Shown one piece after another: positions 1 through 7,800 of a stretch of 20,268 nucleotides of DNA. A model generated the notes under the pieces. The model was not told where the DNA came from and searched no databases. It saw only the letters and a program-made list of their open reading frames with translations. The stretch is from Deltaproteobacteria bacterium (GTDB lineage: Bacteria; Desulfobacterota; Desulfobaccia; Desulfobaccales; 0-14-0-80-60-11). Position 1 is the first letter of the stretch. Each line of letters opens with the position of its first letter. The translations under genes were made by a program, and so were the position numbers. Location of the stretch: NCBI GenBank assembly GCA_023381945.1, contig JAMCQY010000155.1, forward strand, positions 1,004-21,271, in the 5' to 3' direction.

Positions 1-10
1 TGCAAGGTCT

Positions 11-676
11 TTATTCGGTTGATTCATGTCCCACTGAGATAAATTTTTCTTCTGGCAGTTTAAGGCAAGTGAGCCGGTTGCCGTAAGCCGCGCCGGTGTC
101 AATCCCGATTTTATTGGGCATCAGCAGGGGCTGCCGGAAAGGTGTGTGGCCAAAGACCACCTTCTTGCCGAAATCCTCCATGGAAGCAATGAAATCCCCT
201 CTGATCCACAACAAATCTTCTTCTTGTTGTTCTGCCATGGGCACCCCCGGTTGGATGCCGCCGTGGACGAAGATATAAGCCTCGGTCTCATAGTAGAGCC
301 GCAGTTCTTCAAAAAAGCTGCGGTGGTCCGGAGGCACGACTAATTTCTCCTGTTCTTCCCAATCTTCACCCCAGTAGTCCTTCAAGGTTTTTATACCGCC
401 GTTAAACAGGAAGAGTTCGACATCCCGGCCCTGCATGAAATTGAGGAACATGGCTTCGTGGTTGCCTTTGAGGCAGATGACTTGCCCCAGCGGGGCTAGA
501 TTCCTCAGGCGCAAGACGTAATCCACCACCCCTTTGGACCGCGGCCCCCGGTCGATAAAGTCCCCCATAAAGATCAGCCGCGCCAGGGTCAGGTCCGGCT
601 GGAGCTTATCCATCAGCCGCTCCAGGAGGTCCAGGTTGCCGTGGATGTCGCCGATGGCGTAGATTTCTGGTTCCAT
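11..676 (-). CDS. PPP-family metallophosphoesterase (Ser/Thr phosphatase / ApaH-PrpE-like)
   Basis: A 221-residue cytosolic phosphoesterase expected to hydrolyse phosphoester or dinucleoside polyphosphate bonds with a two-metal centre. The PPP signature is complete: GDIHGN (D10, H12), GDFIDRGP (D39), GNHE (N72, H73), then VHGG (H138) and GHTP (H177), which are the remaining metal ligands. The length matches small bacterial PrpA/PrpE/ApaH-like enzymes. The ATG at 676 follows AAAGG at a usable distance. It is the last gene of the minus-strand series and lies 73 bp after the radical SAM gene. Seen: the full motif set. Known: the family's metal-dependent phosphatase chemistry. The substrate (phosphoprotein or Ap4A-like nucleotide) cannot be read from the sequence. 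Confidence 0.9.
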   Translation of the reverse strand: MEPEIYAIGDIHGNLDLLERLMDKLQPDLTLARLIFMGDFIDRGPRSKGVVDYVLRLRNLAPLGQVICLKGNHEAMFLNFMQGRDVELFLFNGGIKTLKDYWGEDWEEQEKLVVPPDHRSFFEELRLYYETEAYIFVHGGIQPGVPMAEQQEEDLLWIRGDFIASMEDFGKKVVFGHTPFRQPLLMPNKIGIDTGAAYGNRLTCLKLPEEKFISVGHESTE

Positions 677-721
677 GTGACCTTTTAGTCCATATGGAGA
701 ACAGCGGCCGCGACTATAATG

Positions 722-739
722 GCAGGCGAGGGCGCCTGC
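722..739. repeat. Short GC-rich hairpin between radical SAM and phosphoesterase genes
   Basis: A 7-bp perfect stem (722-728 with 733-739) and 4-nt loop. Neither strand has a T-run after it, so it is not a good intrinsic terminator. Its arms (GCAGGCG/CGCCTGC) resemble part of the hairpins at 1707-1759, so both may be copies of one dispersed intergenic repeat. Confidence 0.45.
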
Positions 740-749
740 TCTCCTTTCC

Positions 750-1688
750 TCATTCCAGCCACCGGAATAACTTCTCCCGGTGGTCCAGCCGGGTCAAACC
801 GGCAGCTTTTGCCAGGCGCTGGGCCTCGGCGTGTTCCAGGCCAGTGAGAAATTTCCGCAAGGACGGATGTTCAGAGGCCCGGCCGCAAGGACGGTATTGG
901 CCCATGACATTAACATAGGTTTGGGGAGAAATCTCCTGGGAAAGAAACTCCATGATCTCTTTGGTGCCGGCCAGGCCGTCGGGGAGGACCAGATGCCGCA
1001 CCAAAAGGCCGCGGCGGGCCACCCCGTCGTCATCCAGGGTTAAGTCGCCTACCTGCCGGTGCATTTCCTTCAAGGCCTGGCGGGCGATTTCGGGATAGTC
1101 CTCCGCCTGGCAGAGGTCGGCAGCCACCCTGGGGTCCCAGAATTTGAAGTCCGGCATGTAGATGTCGATCACCCCGTCCAGCAGACGCAAGGTCTCCAGA
1201 GCATCGTAGCCGCCGGTGTTGTAGACTAGAGGGATGTTCAGGCCGCGGTCGATGGCCAGAGGCAAGGCCGCCAGGATTTGGTAGACCTGGTGGCTGGGGG
1301 TGACGAAATTGATATTGTGGCAGCCCTTCTGCTGCAAGTTGAGCATCATGGCCGCCAAGTCGACGAGGGAAATTTCCTCGCCTTCGCCGCCGTGGCTGAT
1401 CTCGTAATTTTGGCAGAAGATGCAAAAGAGGTTGCAGTGGGTGAAAAAGATGGTGCCGGACCCGCGGCTGCCCACCAGGGGGTCTTCTTCGCCAAAATGA
1501 GGGCCATACGAGGAGGTGACGGGCAGGTCGCCGGTACGGCACAGGCCGCGCTCACCAAAGTGGCGGTCCACCAGGCAGTTGCGGGGGCAAAGGTTGCAGT
1601 TATTCAGGATATCGTAGGCCGCGATGATTTTTTGCTCCAATAAACCGCGGCGATGGGTTTCTAAATAAACCGGTTCCCATTTTGTCAT
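750..1688 (-). CDS. Radical SAM protein, PflX-like (COG1313 type)
   Basis: A 312-residue iron-sulfur protein of the pyruvate-formate-lyase-activating-enzyme-like branch of the radical SAM superfamily; COG1313/PflX members have no settled substrate. The SAM [4Fe-4S] motif CX3CX2C is at C85, C89 and C92. A second Cys-rich N-terminal segment (C31, C34, C38, C50) is typical of PflX. The frame is open to an ATG at 1793 that overlaps the helicase stop. I chose the ATG at 1688 because AGGTGA lies 7 nt upstream, the protein from there begins like the family, and the upstream 35 codons run through a hairpin repeat. No glycyl-radical enzyme is encoded nearby, so a partner cannot be named. Confidence 0.87.
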   Translation of the reverse strand: MTKWEPVYLETHRRGLLEQKIIAAYDILNNCNLCPRNCLVDRHFGERGLCRTGDLPVTSSYGPHFGEEDPLVGSRGSGTIFFTHCNLFCIFCQNYEISHGGEGEEISLVDLAAMMLNLQQKGCHNINFVTPSHQVYQILAALPLAIDRGLNIPLVYNTGGYDALETLRLLDGVIDIYMPDFKFWDPRVAADLCQAEDYPEIARQALKEMHRQVGDLTLDDDGVARRGLLVRHLVLPDGLAGTKEIMEFLSQEISPQTYVNVMGQYRPCGRASEHPSLRKFLTGLEHAEAQRLAKAAGLTRLDHREKLFRWLE

Positions 1689-1706
1689 GGCATGATCACC
1701 TGAACA

Positions 1707-1759
1707 TGTGGTACAGGCGCCCCTGCCTGTCCCGGGACAGCCGGGGGGGCTGTCCCACA
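1707..1759. repeat. Double-hairpin palindromic repeat
   Basis: Two adjacent perfect hairpins, ACAGGC/GCCTGT (1713-1718 with 1725-1730) and GGGACAGCC/GGCTGTCCC (1734-1742 with 1748-1756), enclosed by the complementary ends TGTGG and CCACA. The whole can fold as a branched, cloverleaf-like structure. It lies between the helicase stop and the radical SAM start codon. There is no poly-T, so a dispersed intergenic repeat or RNA-stability element is more likely than a terminator. Confidence 0.6.
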
Positions 1760-1789
1760 TTTGCGGCTCAGGAACGGCCGCCCTAAGAC

Positions 1790-3748
1790 TCACTCCACTT
1801 CCGCCCGCCAGGGTTCCAGCAAAGAGCGGGGGATATCAGCGACAAAGCGGGACGGGGCATTAAAGGTCATGCCGAATTGGCGGCTGTAGCCGATGGCGGG
1901 GTAGGTGACTCCCAGGTGCTTCCGCGCCCGGGTGATGGCCACATACATCAGCCGGCGCTCTTCTTCCAGTTCGTCCTCCCGCTCCTGGGAATAGAAGCCC
2001 GGAAAACGCCCCTCCGCGGCCCAGAGCACGAAGACTGCGTCCCATTCCAGGCCCTTGGCGGAATGGATGGTGGAGACGGTCAGGTACTCTTGTGGCGGTG
2101 CGCTCAGGTCGGCGGCGCTGGCCGGCGGCTCCAGGGTCAGGTCATTGAGGAAGGAGCGCAGGCTGCGGTAGCGGGAGGCGATGGCCAGGAGATGCTCCAG
2201 GTCCTTCATCCGTTTAGGATAGTCATCGTAGCGCCCCTGGGCCAGGGGTTCATAAAACTCCAGGGCCTGGCTCATCAGGGTCACCACCGTCTTATTGGCG
2301 GATTGCATACTTTCGATCAAGTCAGCCAGGGCCTTTAGCTGGGCGGGCCGCTTTTGGCTCCTGAGCCATTGCAGCGCGGCCTCGATGGTGAAATTTTTCG
2401 CCATTTGGGCGTCAAACTTGCCGCAGGTCTGGCGGCCTACGCCCGGCACCAGGAGGAGCAGCCGGTGCCAGCTCAGGGTGTCCCGGGGGTTGGCGGTGAC
2501 GCGCAGATAGGACAGGATGTCCTTAATGTGGGCGCTTTCCACGAACTTGAAGCCGCCGAACTTGATGAAGTGGATGCCAGCCCGGGCCAGTTCGATCTCC
2601 AGGTCGAAGGAGTGGTAGCCGGCCCGCACCAGGACCGCCATTTCTTTCAAAGGCACGCCTTGCTTTTGCAGCTCCTCCACCTGGGAGACCACCAGACGGG
2701 ACTGCTCGTTTTCGCTGGCAGCGCGGTAAAGCCGGGGCCTCTCCCCTTCGGCCTTGCGGGTGAACAGGCACTTGGTGTACTTCTCCCGGGCCCCGGCAAT
2801 GACGGCGTTGGCCAGGTCCAGGATGGGCTGGGTGCTGCGGTAGTTCTCTTCCAGCTTGATGATGCGGGCGCCGGGGAAGAGGCGGGGGAATTCCATGATA
2901 TTGCGGAAATCCGCGCCCCGGAAGGAATAGATGCTTTGTGAGTCATCCCCCACGGCCATGACATTGTGGTGGGTGAAGGCCAGTAGCCGCACCAGCTCCG
3001 CCTGCAGGAGGTTGGTGTCCTGATATTCGTCCACCATCAGGTATTGAAATCGTTCCGACAGGCGCCGGCGCACGTCTTCGTGCTCGCTCAAAAGCCGGCG
3101 GCCTTCCACCAGCAGGTCGTCGTAGTCCATCAGGTGGTTGCTGCGCTTTTCCGTGAAATATGCCATGTCGATTTTGGCCAGTTCGTCCCGCTGCGCCAGG
3201 AATTGGGGGTAGTCCCGCATCAGTAAGGCTTCCAGGGAGATGCTTTTATTGATCACGGCGCTGAAGATATCCGCCATGGTATCCTTCTTGGGAAAGGCGC
3301 CGGCCGGGTGTTTGAAGCCGAAGCGCTCCTTCAGCATCTGCAAGAGTTCGCCCTGGTCGGAGCGGTCCATCACCGTGAACCCATGGGGATAGCCCACCCG
3401 GTCGCCGAATTGGCGCAACCACATATAGCAGATGCTGTGAAAAGTGCCGCCAGTGACCGCCGAAAGTGGCCGGTCCAGCAGGTGCACCGCCCGGGTCAGC
3501 ATCTCCTGGGCCGATTTGCGGGTAAAAGTGAGGAGCAGGATGGCCCTGGGGTCCACGCCCTGCTCCACCAGATAGGCCAGGCGATAGACCAGGGTGCGAG
3601 TCTTGCCGCTGCCCGCGCCGGCAATGACCAATACCGGGCCCTCTAGGGTGGTCACCGCCTGGTACTGGGCCTCGTTGAGTTCCCGGCGATAATCGATGCG
3701 TCGGGGCGGTGGGGTTTCCTGAAATATGGCTGGGGTTCTATGCGGCAT
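1790..3748 (-). CDS. UvrD/Rep/PcrA-type superfamily 1 DNA helicase
   Basis: A 652-residue 3'-5' SF1A helicase acting on DNA in repair or replication restart. Motifs in order: LNEAQYQAV (Q-motif region, about 24-32), Walker A AGAGSGKT (43-50), motif II DEYQD (240-244), motif III GDDSQSIYSFRGAD (267-280), motif IV LEENYRST (near 305), motif V TIHSAKGLEWD (560-570) and motif VI MYVAITRAR (601-609). It is close to Rep in length and shorter than typical UvrD/PcrA, lacking their long C-terminal tail; it cannot be assigned to one of these from motifs alone. It begins after a repeat-filled spacer and is followed by the radical SAM gene. Confidence 0.93.
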   Translation of the reverse strand: MPHRTPAIFQETPPPRRIDYRRELNEAQYQAVTTLEGPVLVIAGAGSGKTRTLVYRLAYLVEQGVDPRAILLLTFTRKSAQEMLTRAVHLLDRPLSAVTGGTFHSICYMWLRQFGDRVGYPHGFTVMDRSDQGELLQMLKERFGFKHPAGAFPKKDTMADIFSAVINKSISLEALLMRDYPQFLAQRDELAKIDMAYFTEKRSNHLMDYDDLLVEGRRLLSEHEDVRRRLSERFQYLMVDEYQDTNLLQAELVRLLAFTHHNVMAVGDDSQSIYSFRGADFRNIMEFPRLFPGARIIKLEENYRSTQPILDLANAVIAGAREKYTKCLFTRKAEGERPRLYRAASENEQSRLVVSQVEELQKQGVPLKEMAVLVRAGYHSFDLEIELARAGIHFIKFGGFKFVESAHIKDILSYLRVTANPRDTLSWHRLLLLVPGVGRQTCGKFDAQMAKNFTIEAALQWLRSQKRPAQLKALADLIESMQSANKTVVTLMSQALEFYEPLAQGRYDDYPKRMKDLEHLLAIASRYRSLRSFLNDLTLEPPASAADLSAPPQEYLTVSTIHSAKGLEWDAVFVLWAAEGRFPGFYSQEREDELEEERRLMYVAITRARKHLGVTYPAIGYSRQFGMTFNAPSRFVADIPRSLLEPWRAEVE

Positions 3749-3754
3749 TAATTA

Positions 3755-3801
3755 GTCTCACGCAAAGACGCCAAGGCGCAAAGCTAAGACGCAAAGAGAT
3801 G
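3755..3801. repeat. Degenerate GCAAAG-type repeat
   Basis: CGCAAAG recurs three times with related spacers (around 3762, 3777 and 3790). Similar CGCAAAGACGC-type stretches are familiar as dispersed intergenic repeats in several bacterial phyla. It lies directly upstream of the helicase start codon. Confidence 0.5.
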
Positions 3802-3804
3802 TAA

Positions 3805-3855
3805 GGTGGGCACGGCCCACCAGTTCCTTAAATTATAGGGCGGCCTGTGGCCGCC
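3805..3855. repeat. Two consecutive 7-bp hairpins
   Basis: GGTGGGC/GCCCACC (3805-3811 with 3815-3821) and GGCGGCC/GGCCGCC (3839-3845 with 3849-3855), each with a 3-nt loop and separated by an AT-rich linker. They sit between the SUMT/HemD and helicase genes. No T-run follows on the minus strand, so termination is not supported; a paired dispersed repeat fits better. Confidence 0.55.
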
Positions 3856-3902
3856 GAACCAGTAAGAGATTGGGAACCAGGAAATGGTGCGTGGAAAGCA
3901 CC

Positions 3903-5411
3903 CTACTTAAAATATTCCACAATCGCCTCAACCAGGGCCGGTATCGTATAATCTTTTGGCTCGATCTGCGGCGTTATGCCGTATTCCTTCAGAGTCCCGG
4001 AAGTTATAGGTCCGATGGCAGCCACCACGGCCTTGGCAGCCAATAACTGAACCCGCTCCTGGCCCAGGAGCTTGACGAAATTATGCACCGTGGCGGAGCT
4101 GGTGAAGGTGAGGATGTCCGCCTGGTTTTCGTTTAACGCTGCCTCAGCCTCAACGGGAACCCCCAAAGGGGTTCGCGCCTTATAAACCGGGGCCACATCG
4201 ACTACGGCCCCCAGCTTCACCAATCCTTCCGGCAGCACCTCCCGGGCAATCTGGGCCCGGGCCAGCAGCATCTGGCTGCCGGGAGTAACCAGCGGCCCCA
4301 GGGCTTCGAGGAGCACCTCGGCTTTAAAGGCATGGGGCACCACGTCAGCCTTCAGGCCGTAAGCCTTTAGTGATTCCGCCGTAGCCGGGCCAATGGCGGC
4401 GATCTTTAAGCCTCCCAGGGCGCGCACATCACGGCCTTGCCCAAACAGGCGCGTCATGAAGGCGGCCACGCCATTGGCGCTGGTAAAGACGAGCCACTGA
4501 TATTGGGAGAGGTTGTTCAGGGCTTGATCAAACGGGCCGAAATCGTCCGGCGGGCCAATCTCGATGGTGGGAATTTCCAGGCAGCGGGCCCCGGCCGCGG
4601 CCAGCAGTTCCACCAGCCTGCTGGCCTGCCGGCGGGAGCGGGTCACCACCACGGTCTTGCCCCACAGGGGCCGGGTCTCCCACCACTTCAGGGTTTGCCT
4701 GAGCTCCACCACGCCGCCCACCACCAGGATGGCCGGCGGTTTGATCTTCGCATCCCGCGCCACCTGGGCGATATCCGTCAGCGTGCCGGTGACGGTGCGC
4801 TGCGCCGGGGTGGCGCCGCGTTCGATCACCGCTGCCGGGGTCGAAGGAATGCGGCCCTTATCAATGAGCTGACGGCAAATCTCCGGCAGATTCTTCACCC
4901 CCATGAGAAAGACCAGGGTGCCGGGGTTTTTTCCCAGGGACTCCCAGGGGATGGTGCTGGCCTCCTTAGCGGGGTCTTCGTGGCCGGTGACGAAGGTTAC
5001 CAGGGTGGTATAACGCCGGTGGGTCACGGGGATGCCGGCATAGGCCGGCACCGCCGCTGCCGCGGTCACCCCGGGGACGATCTCAAAGGGGATGCCGGCT
5101 TTCGCCAGTTCCTCGGCCTCTTCGCCGCCGCGGCCGAAGACGAAGGGATCGCCGCCCTTGAGGCGGACCACCGTCAAGCCGGCCCTGGCCCGGTCCACCA
5201 ATAATTCGTTGATGCCCTCCTGGGGCACGGCGTGGGCGCCGGCCTTCTTGCCGACGTAGATAATTTCCGCTTCGGCCGGGGCCTCTTTGAGCAGCTCCGG
5301 ACTGGCCAACTGGTCGTAAACCACCACCTGGGCCCGGTGCAATATCGCCAACCCCTTGGCCGTAATCAATCCCGGGTCCCCCGGTCCCGCGCCGACTAAG
5401 TAAACCATCAT
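3903..5411 (-). CDS. cobA-hemD: Uroporphyrinogen-III C-methyltransferase / uroporphyrinogen-III synthase fusion
   Basis: A 502-residue bifunctional tetrapyrrole enzyme. Residues about 1-245 are a SAM-dependent uroporphyrinogen-III methyltransferase (VGAGPGDPGLIT at 6-17, RLKGGDPFVFGRGGEE near 83-98, VPGVTAAAAVPAYAGIPVTHR near 113-133), which makes precorrin-2. Residues about 250-502 are a HemD-type uroporphyrinogen-III synthase, starting near the segment KTVVVTRSRRQASRLVELL. The fusion couples ring closure with the first step of the siroheme/cobalamin branch and is known in Firmicutes and delta-proteobacteria. No Shine-Dalgarno precedes the ATG at 5411 or the next ATG (5408), so the exact start is uncertain by one codon. 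No other tetrapyrrole gene lies in the window. Confidence 0.94.
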   Translation of the reverse strand: MMVYLVGAGPGDPGLITAKGLAILHRAQVVVYDQLASPELLKEAPAEAEIIYVGKKAGAHAVPQEGINELLVDRARAGLTVVRLKGGDPFVFGRGGEEAEELAKAGIPFEIVPGVTAAAAVPAYAGIPVTHRRYTTLVTFVTGHEDPAKEASTIPWESLGKNPGTLVFLMGVKNLPEICRQLIDKGRIPSTPAAVIERGATPAQRTVTGTLTDIAQVARDAKIKPPAILVVGGVVELRQTLKWWETRPLWGKTVVVTRSRRQASRLVELLAAAGARCLEIPTIEIGPPDDFGPFDQALNNLSQYQWLVFTSANGVAAFMTRLFGQGRDVRALGGLKIAAIGPATAESLKAYGLKADVVPHAFKAEVLLEALGPLVTPGSQMLLARAQIAREVLPEGLVKLGAVVDVAPVYKARTPLGVPVEAEAALNENQADILTFTSSATVHNFVKLLGQERVQLLAAKAVVAAIGPITSGTLKEYGITPQIEPKDYTIPALVEAIVEYFK

Positions 5412-5436
5412 ATTAATTTAACATATATCACTACGG

Positions 5437-5473
5437 AGGCACAGAGGACACAGAAGATTTAGCCTCTGTGCCT
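5437..5473. repeat. 11-bp inverted repeat of the CACAGAGG type
   Basis: AGGCACAGAGG (5437-5447) pairs perfectly with CCTCTGTGCCT (5463-5473) across a 15-nt loop. There is no T-run in either direction. It lies 26 bp upstream of the SUMT/HemD start codon and after the hemerythrin gene. Sequences of this CACAGAGGACACAG type are often seen as dispersed intergenic repeats; that status here is inferred. Confidence 0.6.
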
Positions 5474-5513
5474 TGCCCTCTCGTTATTCTCCAAGTTATT
5501 TAGGGTAAGTCTT

Positions 5514-6086
5514 TTATCTTCGACACGCCCCCCGCTGCTCTATCCCCTCCACAATGCTGCGGTATTTTTCATGGATCATCTTTTGATCGAATTCTGCCAT
5601 TTGCGTAAGCATCTGCGCCTTTTCGGCCGCGCTGAAATACTCCATGCAAGGAAGGAAAAAATTCTTGTCTTCTTTCTCGATATGCCGGGGATAAAAGACC
5701 ACCAGTTCCTCCAGGTGCAGCAGGAGGTCTTCCAGGGCGCCATCCTTATCCAGCAGGAAGTCATTCTTGGCCTCTACCAGACTGGCGGTGGTCCGCCGCC
5801 CCCAGGCATGATCACTGATGAGTTCTTCCATGATTTGCCGGTGCTCCGGCGCCAGGTCTTTTTTGGCCAATTCGGCAAACAGGATATCTTCCTCTTTGCC
5901 ATGGTGGCAGCGGTCAGCGTAGGTTCTCATGAAATCCACTGCGGTGTCGATGAAGACCGGGTCCACGAAGGCGAACTCCCGGTCCACCGTGATGTTGTCC
6001 TTCATGCGGGTCAACTCCCGGTGCATGAGATTAATGAGGCGTTCGATCAGGCGGTGTTCGATCATTAACGGGCCGATGGGTTGCAT
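5514..6086 (-). CDS. Hemerythrin-like (HHE) domain protein
   Basis: A 190-residue four-helix-bundle protein expected to bind a non-haem di-iron centre and to sense or bind O2 or related small molecules in the cytosol. Candidate ligands fall in the expected order: H11 (EHRLIER), H61/H62 with E65/E66 (HHGKEE), H93 (DHAWGRR), H135 and E139 (PRHIEKED). There is no signal peptide or membrane segment. The ATG at 6086 has AAAAGGAA at a suitable distance. In an anaerobe such proteins are usually linked to oxygen or nitrosative protection; that role is inferred. The repeat-rich spacers on both sides suggest it is transcribed alone or loosely linked to its neighbours. Confidence 0.87.
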   Translation of the reverse strand: MQPIGPLMIEHRLIERLINLMHRELTRMKDNITVDREFAFVDPVFIDTAVDFMRTYADRCHHGKEEDILFAELAKKDLAPEHRQIMEELISDHAWGRRTTASLVEAKNDFLLDKDGALEDLLLHLEELVVFYPRHIEKEDKNFFLPCMEYFSAAEKAQMLTQMAEFDQKMIHEKYRSIVEGIEQRGACRR

Positions 6087-6128
6087 TTGATAAATTCCTT
6101 TTTAAGGGTAGTGGGCCCAAGTTAAGGT

Positions 6129-6227
6129 CAGGGGCCAGTGATCAGGAGGAAGGGTTTAGGGGATAGGGATTAGGGGCCAGTGGATAGGCGTTTCCTGATC
6201 CCTAACCCCTATTCCCTAATCCCTAAC
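6129..6227. repeat. CCCTAA-like degenerate repeat block with inverted arms
   Basis: The left half is rich in AGGGATTAGGGG-type units, the right half in CCCTAATCCC-type units, so the block can fold back on itself. GATCAGGA (6140-6147) and TCCTGATC (6193-6200) are exact inverted repeats, and GGGGCCAGTG occurs twice in direct orientation (6131 and 6173). It fills the spacer between the DUF362 and hemerythrin genes. Confidence 0.6.
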
Positions 6228-6230
6228 ATA

Positions 6231-7349
6231 TCACACCTTCACCAACTCATACTCCCGCGACCCCAACCGCAACTGCTCCGCATATTCCAATTGTATATGC
6301 CACTCCACCTGGGGGTAGATGTCCTTAAATTTGTCGGTGCCAGCCGCGTGTTCCTTTAGGGCGGAGCCCAGGACCCCGGGGCTTTCATTGACCAGGTCCA
6401 CGCAGGCCTGGTCGATGGCCACCGGGTCCTTTGATGCCAGGATGCCGAGATCGCCGACGATGGGCAGGTCGTTGTGGCCGTAGCAGTCGCAGGCCGGCGA
6501 CACCTGGGTGAGAAAATTGATGAACACCGCCTTATCCTGCCGGTCCCGCATCACGCCATAGGCGTATTCCATCATCTTCTGCAAAAATACCGGAATGGAT
6601 TCGTTCCACTGGATCTGGATGTTGCCGTAGGGGCAGACCAGCAGGCATTCGGCGCAGCCCACGCACTTGGTGGGATCAATGACCGCCTTTTCGGTCTCCG
6701 GGTTGATGCCAATGGCCTCCTGGGCGCAATTAACCACGCAGTCGCCGCAGCCGGTGCATTTTTTTTCCGTCACCTTGGGAGAAATGTTGGAGTGCTGCGC
6801 CAGCTTGCCCTTGCGGGAGGCGCAGCCCATGCCCAGGTTTTTCAGGGCGCCGCCGAAACCCGAAAGCTCGTGAAGTTTAAAATGGGATAGAACCACCAAG
6901 CCCTCGGCCTCCAGGATGGCTTCGGCCAGATAGACGGATTTAAACTGCTCCTGATTGATTTCCACTTCCACTTCGGCCTTGCCGGTGAGACCGTCGGCGA
7001 TGACCAGCGGCGCCTTGACCACGGCGTAGGCGAAGCCGTTTTCAATGGCGGTGGTGAGGTGGCTCACGGCCTCGGCCCGGGTGCCGACGTAAACGGTGTT
7101 GGCATCGGTGAGAAAGGGCCGGCCGCCGTTGGCATAAATATGATCCACCACCTGGCGCACATAAATGGGCCGGATGAAGGAGGTGTTGCCCTTCTCGCCG
7201 AAGTGGAGCTTCACCCCGATCAAGGGCCTTTTTTTCTTTCGGCTGATGAGGGTCTTTAAGTCCAGGGCCTCCAGCAGCCGTCCGAATTTCTTGAAATTAG
7301 GCTCCTTGACGGAGGCGCGGAGGTCCATGAAGAAGACTGGGCTGGGCAT
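6231..7349 (-). CDS. DUF362 domain protein with two [4Fe-4S] ferredoxin motifs
   Basis: A 372-residue protein with an N-terminal DUF362 fold (about residues 5-190) and a bacterial ferredoxin insert with two complete CX2CX2CX3C motifs (C198/C201/C204/C208 and C229/C232/C235/C239, the second followed by Pro), ending in a further DUF362-like segment (AIDQACVDLV near 319-328). Proteins of this type are frequent in anaerobes and are annotated only as iron-sulfur or electron-transfer proteins. The function is not established. No signal peptide is visible. The ATG at 7349 has AGAGG upstream. It follows the ParB-like gene with a 29-bp gap, so co-transcription is plausible. Confidence 0.9.
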   Translation of the reverse strand: MPSPVFFMDLRASVKEPNFKKFGRLLEALDLKTLISRKKKRPLIGVKLHFGEKGNTSFIRPIYVRQVVDHIYANGGRPFLTDANTVYVGTRAEAVSHLTTAIENGFAYAVVKAPLVIADGLTGKAEVEVEINQEQFKSVYLAEAILEAEGLVVLSHFKLHELSGFGGALKNLGMGCASRKGKLAQHSNISPKVTEKKCTGCGDCVVNCAQEAIGINPETEKAVIDPTKCVGCAECLLVCPYGNIQIQWNESIPVFLQKMMEYAYGVMRDRQDKAVFINFLTQVSPACDCYGHNDLPIVGDLGILASKDPVAIDQACVDLVNESPGVLGSALKEHAAGTDKFKDIYPQVEWHIQLEYAEQLRLGSREYELVKV

Positions 7350-7378
7350 AGCAACCTCTGAGTTTCGAGTTTCGAGAG

Positions 7379-7792
7379 TTATATGTCATTTTCTGGAACC
7401 CAACCTTCTACCGCCGGTACGTGTGAGAAGCCAACGGCTAAAGAACAGTAAAAGCGATGGACTCCGGCCACTAATTTATAACGGAAATTGCTATCAGCAG
7501 GCTCAAAAACTACTTCAACAGGCGGAATGGGAGACCTGGTACGGAAACCTTTGAGGATTGAAATTACTCGATCCTTTGCAGATGCCTCCTTATTGTCGTT
7601 AAAGATGCCGACGCCTGGATCCCGTATAAGCGGTTTTACTTCGATTATTCTGACTTCGAATAGTCTCCGGCCGCCAGCTGCATCATTACTAACACAATAA
7701 GCTCTATTCAGAGGCACGAAACCTTGCATACTCGCTTCAGCCCACCAGGTGTCATCAAGCTCAATTTGCAAATCAAGGTGACAAAGTTTCAT
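7379..7792 (-). CDS. Small ParB/sulfiredoxin-fold protein of unknown role
   Basis: A 137-residue protein. Residues about 45-133 resemble the ParB N-terminal/sulfiredoxin fold: a strand-rich start (FEVRIIEVKPLIRDPG), a segment IPPVEVVFE, then YKLVAGVHRFYCSLAVGF, which matches the 'LVAGxHR' nucleotide-binding motif (G110-R113) and is followed by HVPAVEGW. There is no helix-turn-helix or DNA-binding domain after it, so it is not a classical ParB. The ATG at 7792 lies 8 nt after the stop of the DUF559 gene and has no Shine-Dalgarno; translation may depend on the upstream gene or the start may have been affected by insertion of the cassette. The function is not known. Confidence 0.7.
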   Translation of the reverse strand: MKLCHLDLQIELDDTWWAEASMQGFVPLNRAYCVSNDAAGGRRLFEVRIIEVKPLIRDPGVGIFNDNKEASAKDRVISILKGFRTRSPIPPVEVVFEPADSNFRYKLVAGVHRFYCSLAVGFSHVPAVEGWVPENDI

Positions 7793-7800
7793 TGGAGTGG

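Noticed and set aside
1689..1793. Upstream start of the radical SAM gene overlapping the helicase stop
   Set aside because: The added residues are translated from a hairpin repeat, while ATG 1688 has a good ribosome binding site.
4437..5204. 255-codon plus-strand open frame opposite cobA-hemD
   Set aside because: Lies entirely antisense to a well-supported enzyme and has no family features.
3755..6227. CRISPR array from the repeat-rich spacers
   Set aside because: Repeats are short, degenerate and unevenly spaced, with no constant spacers and no cas gene.
7350..7378. GAGTTTC tandem copies before the DUF362 gene
   Set aside because: Only two short units in a 29-bp gap; too little to call a repeat family.
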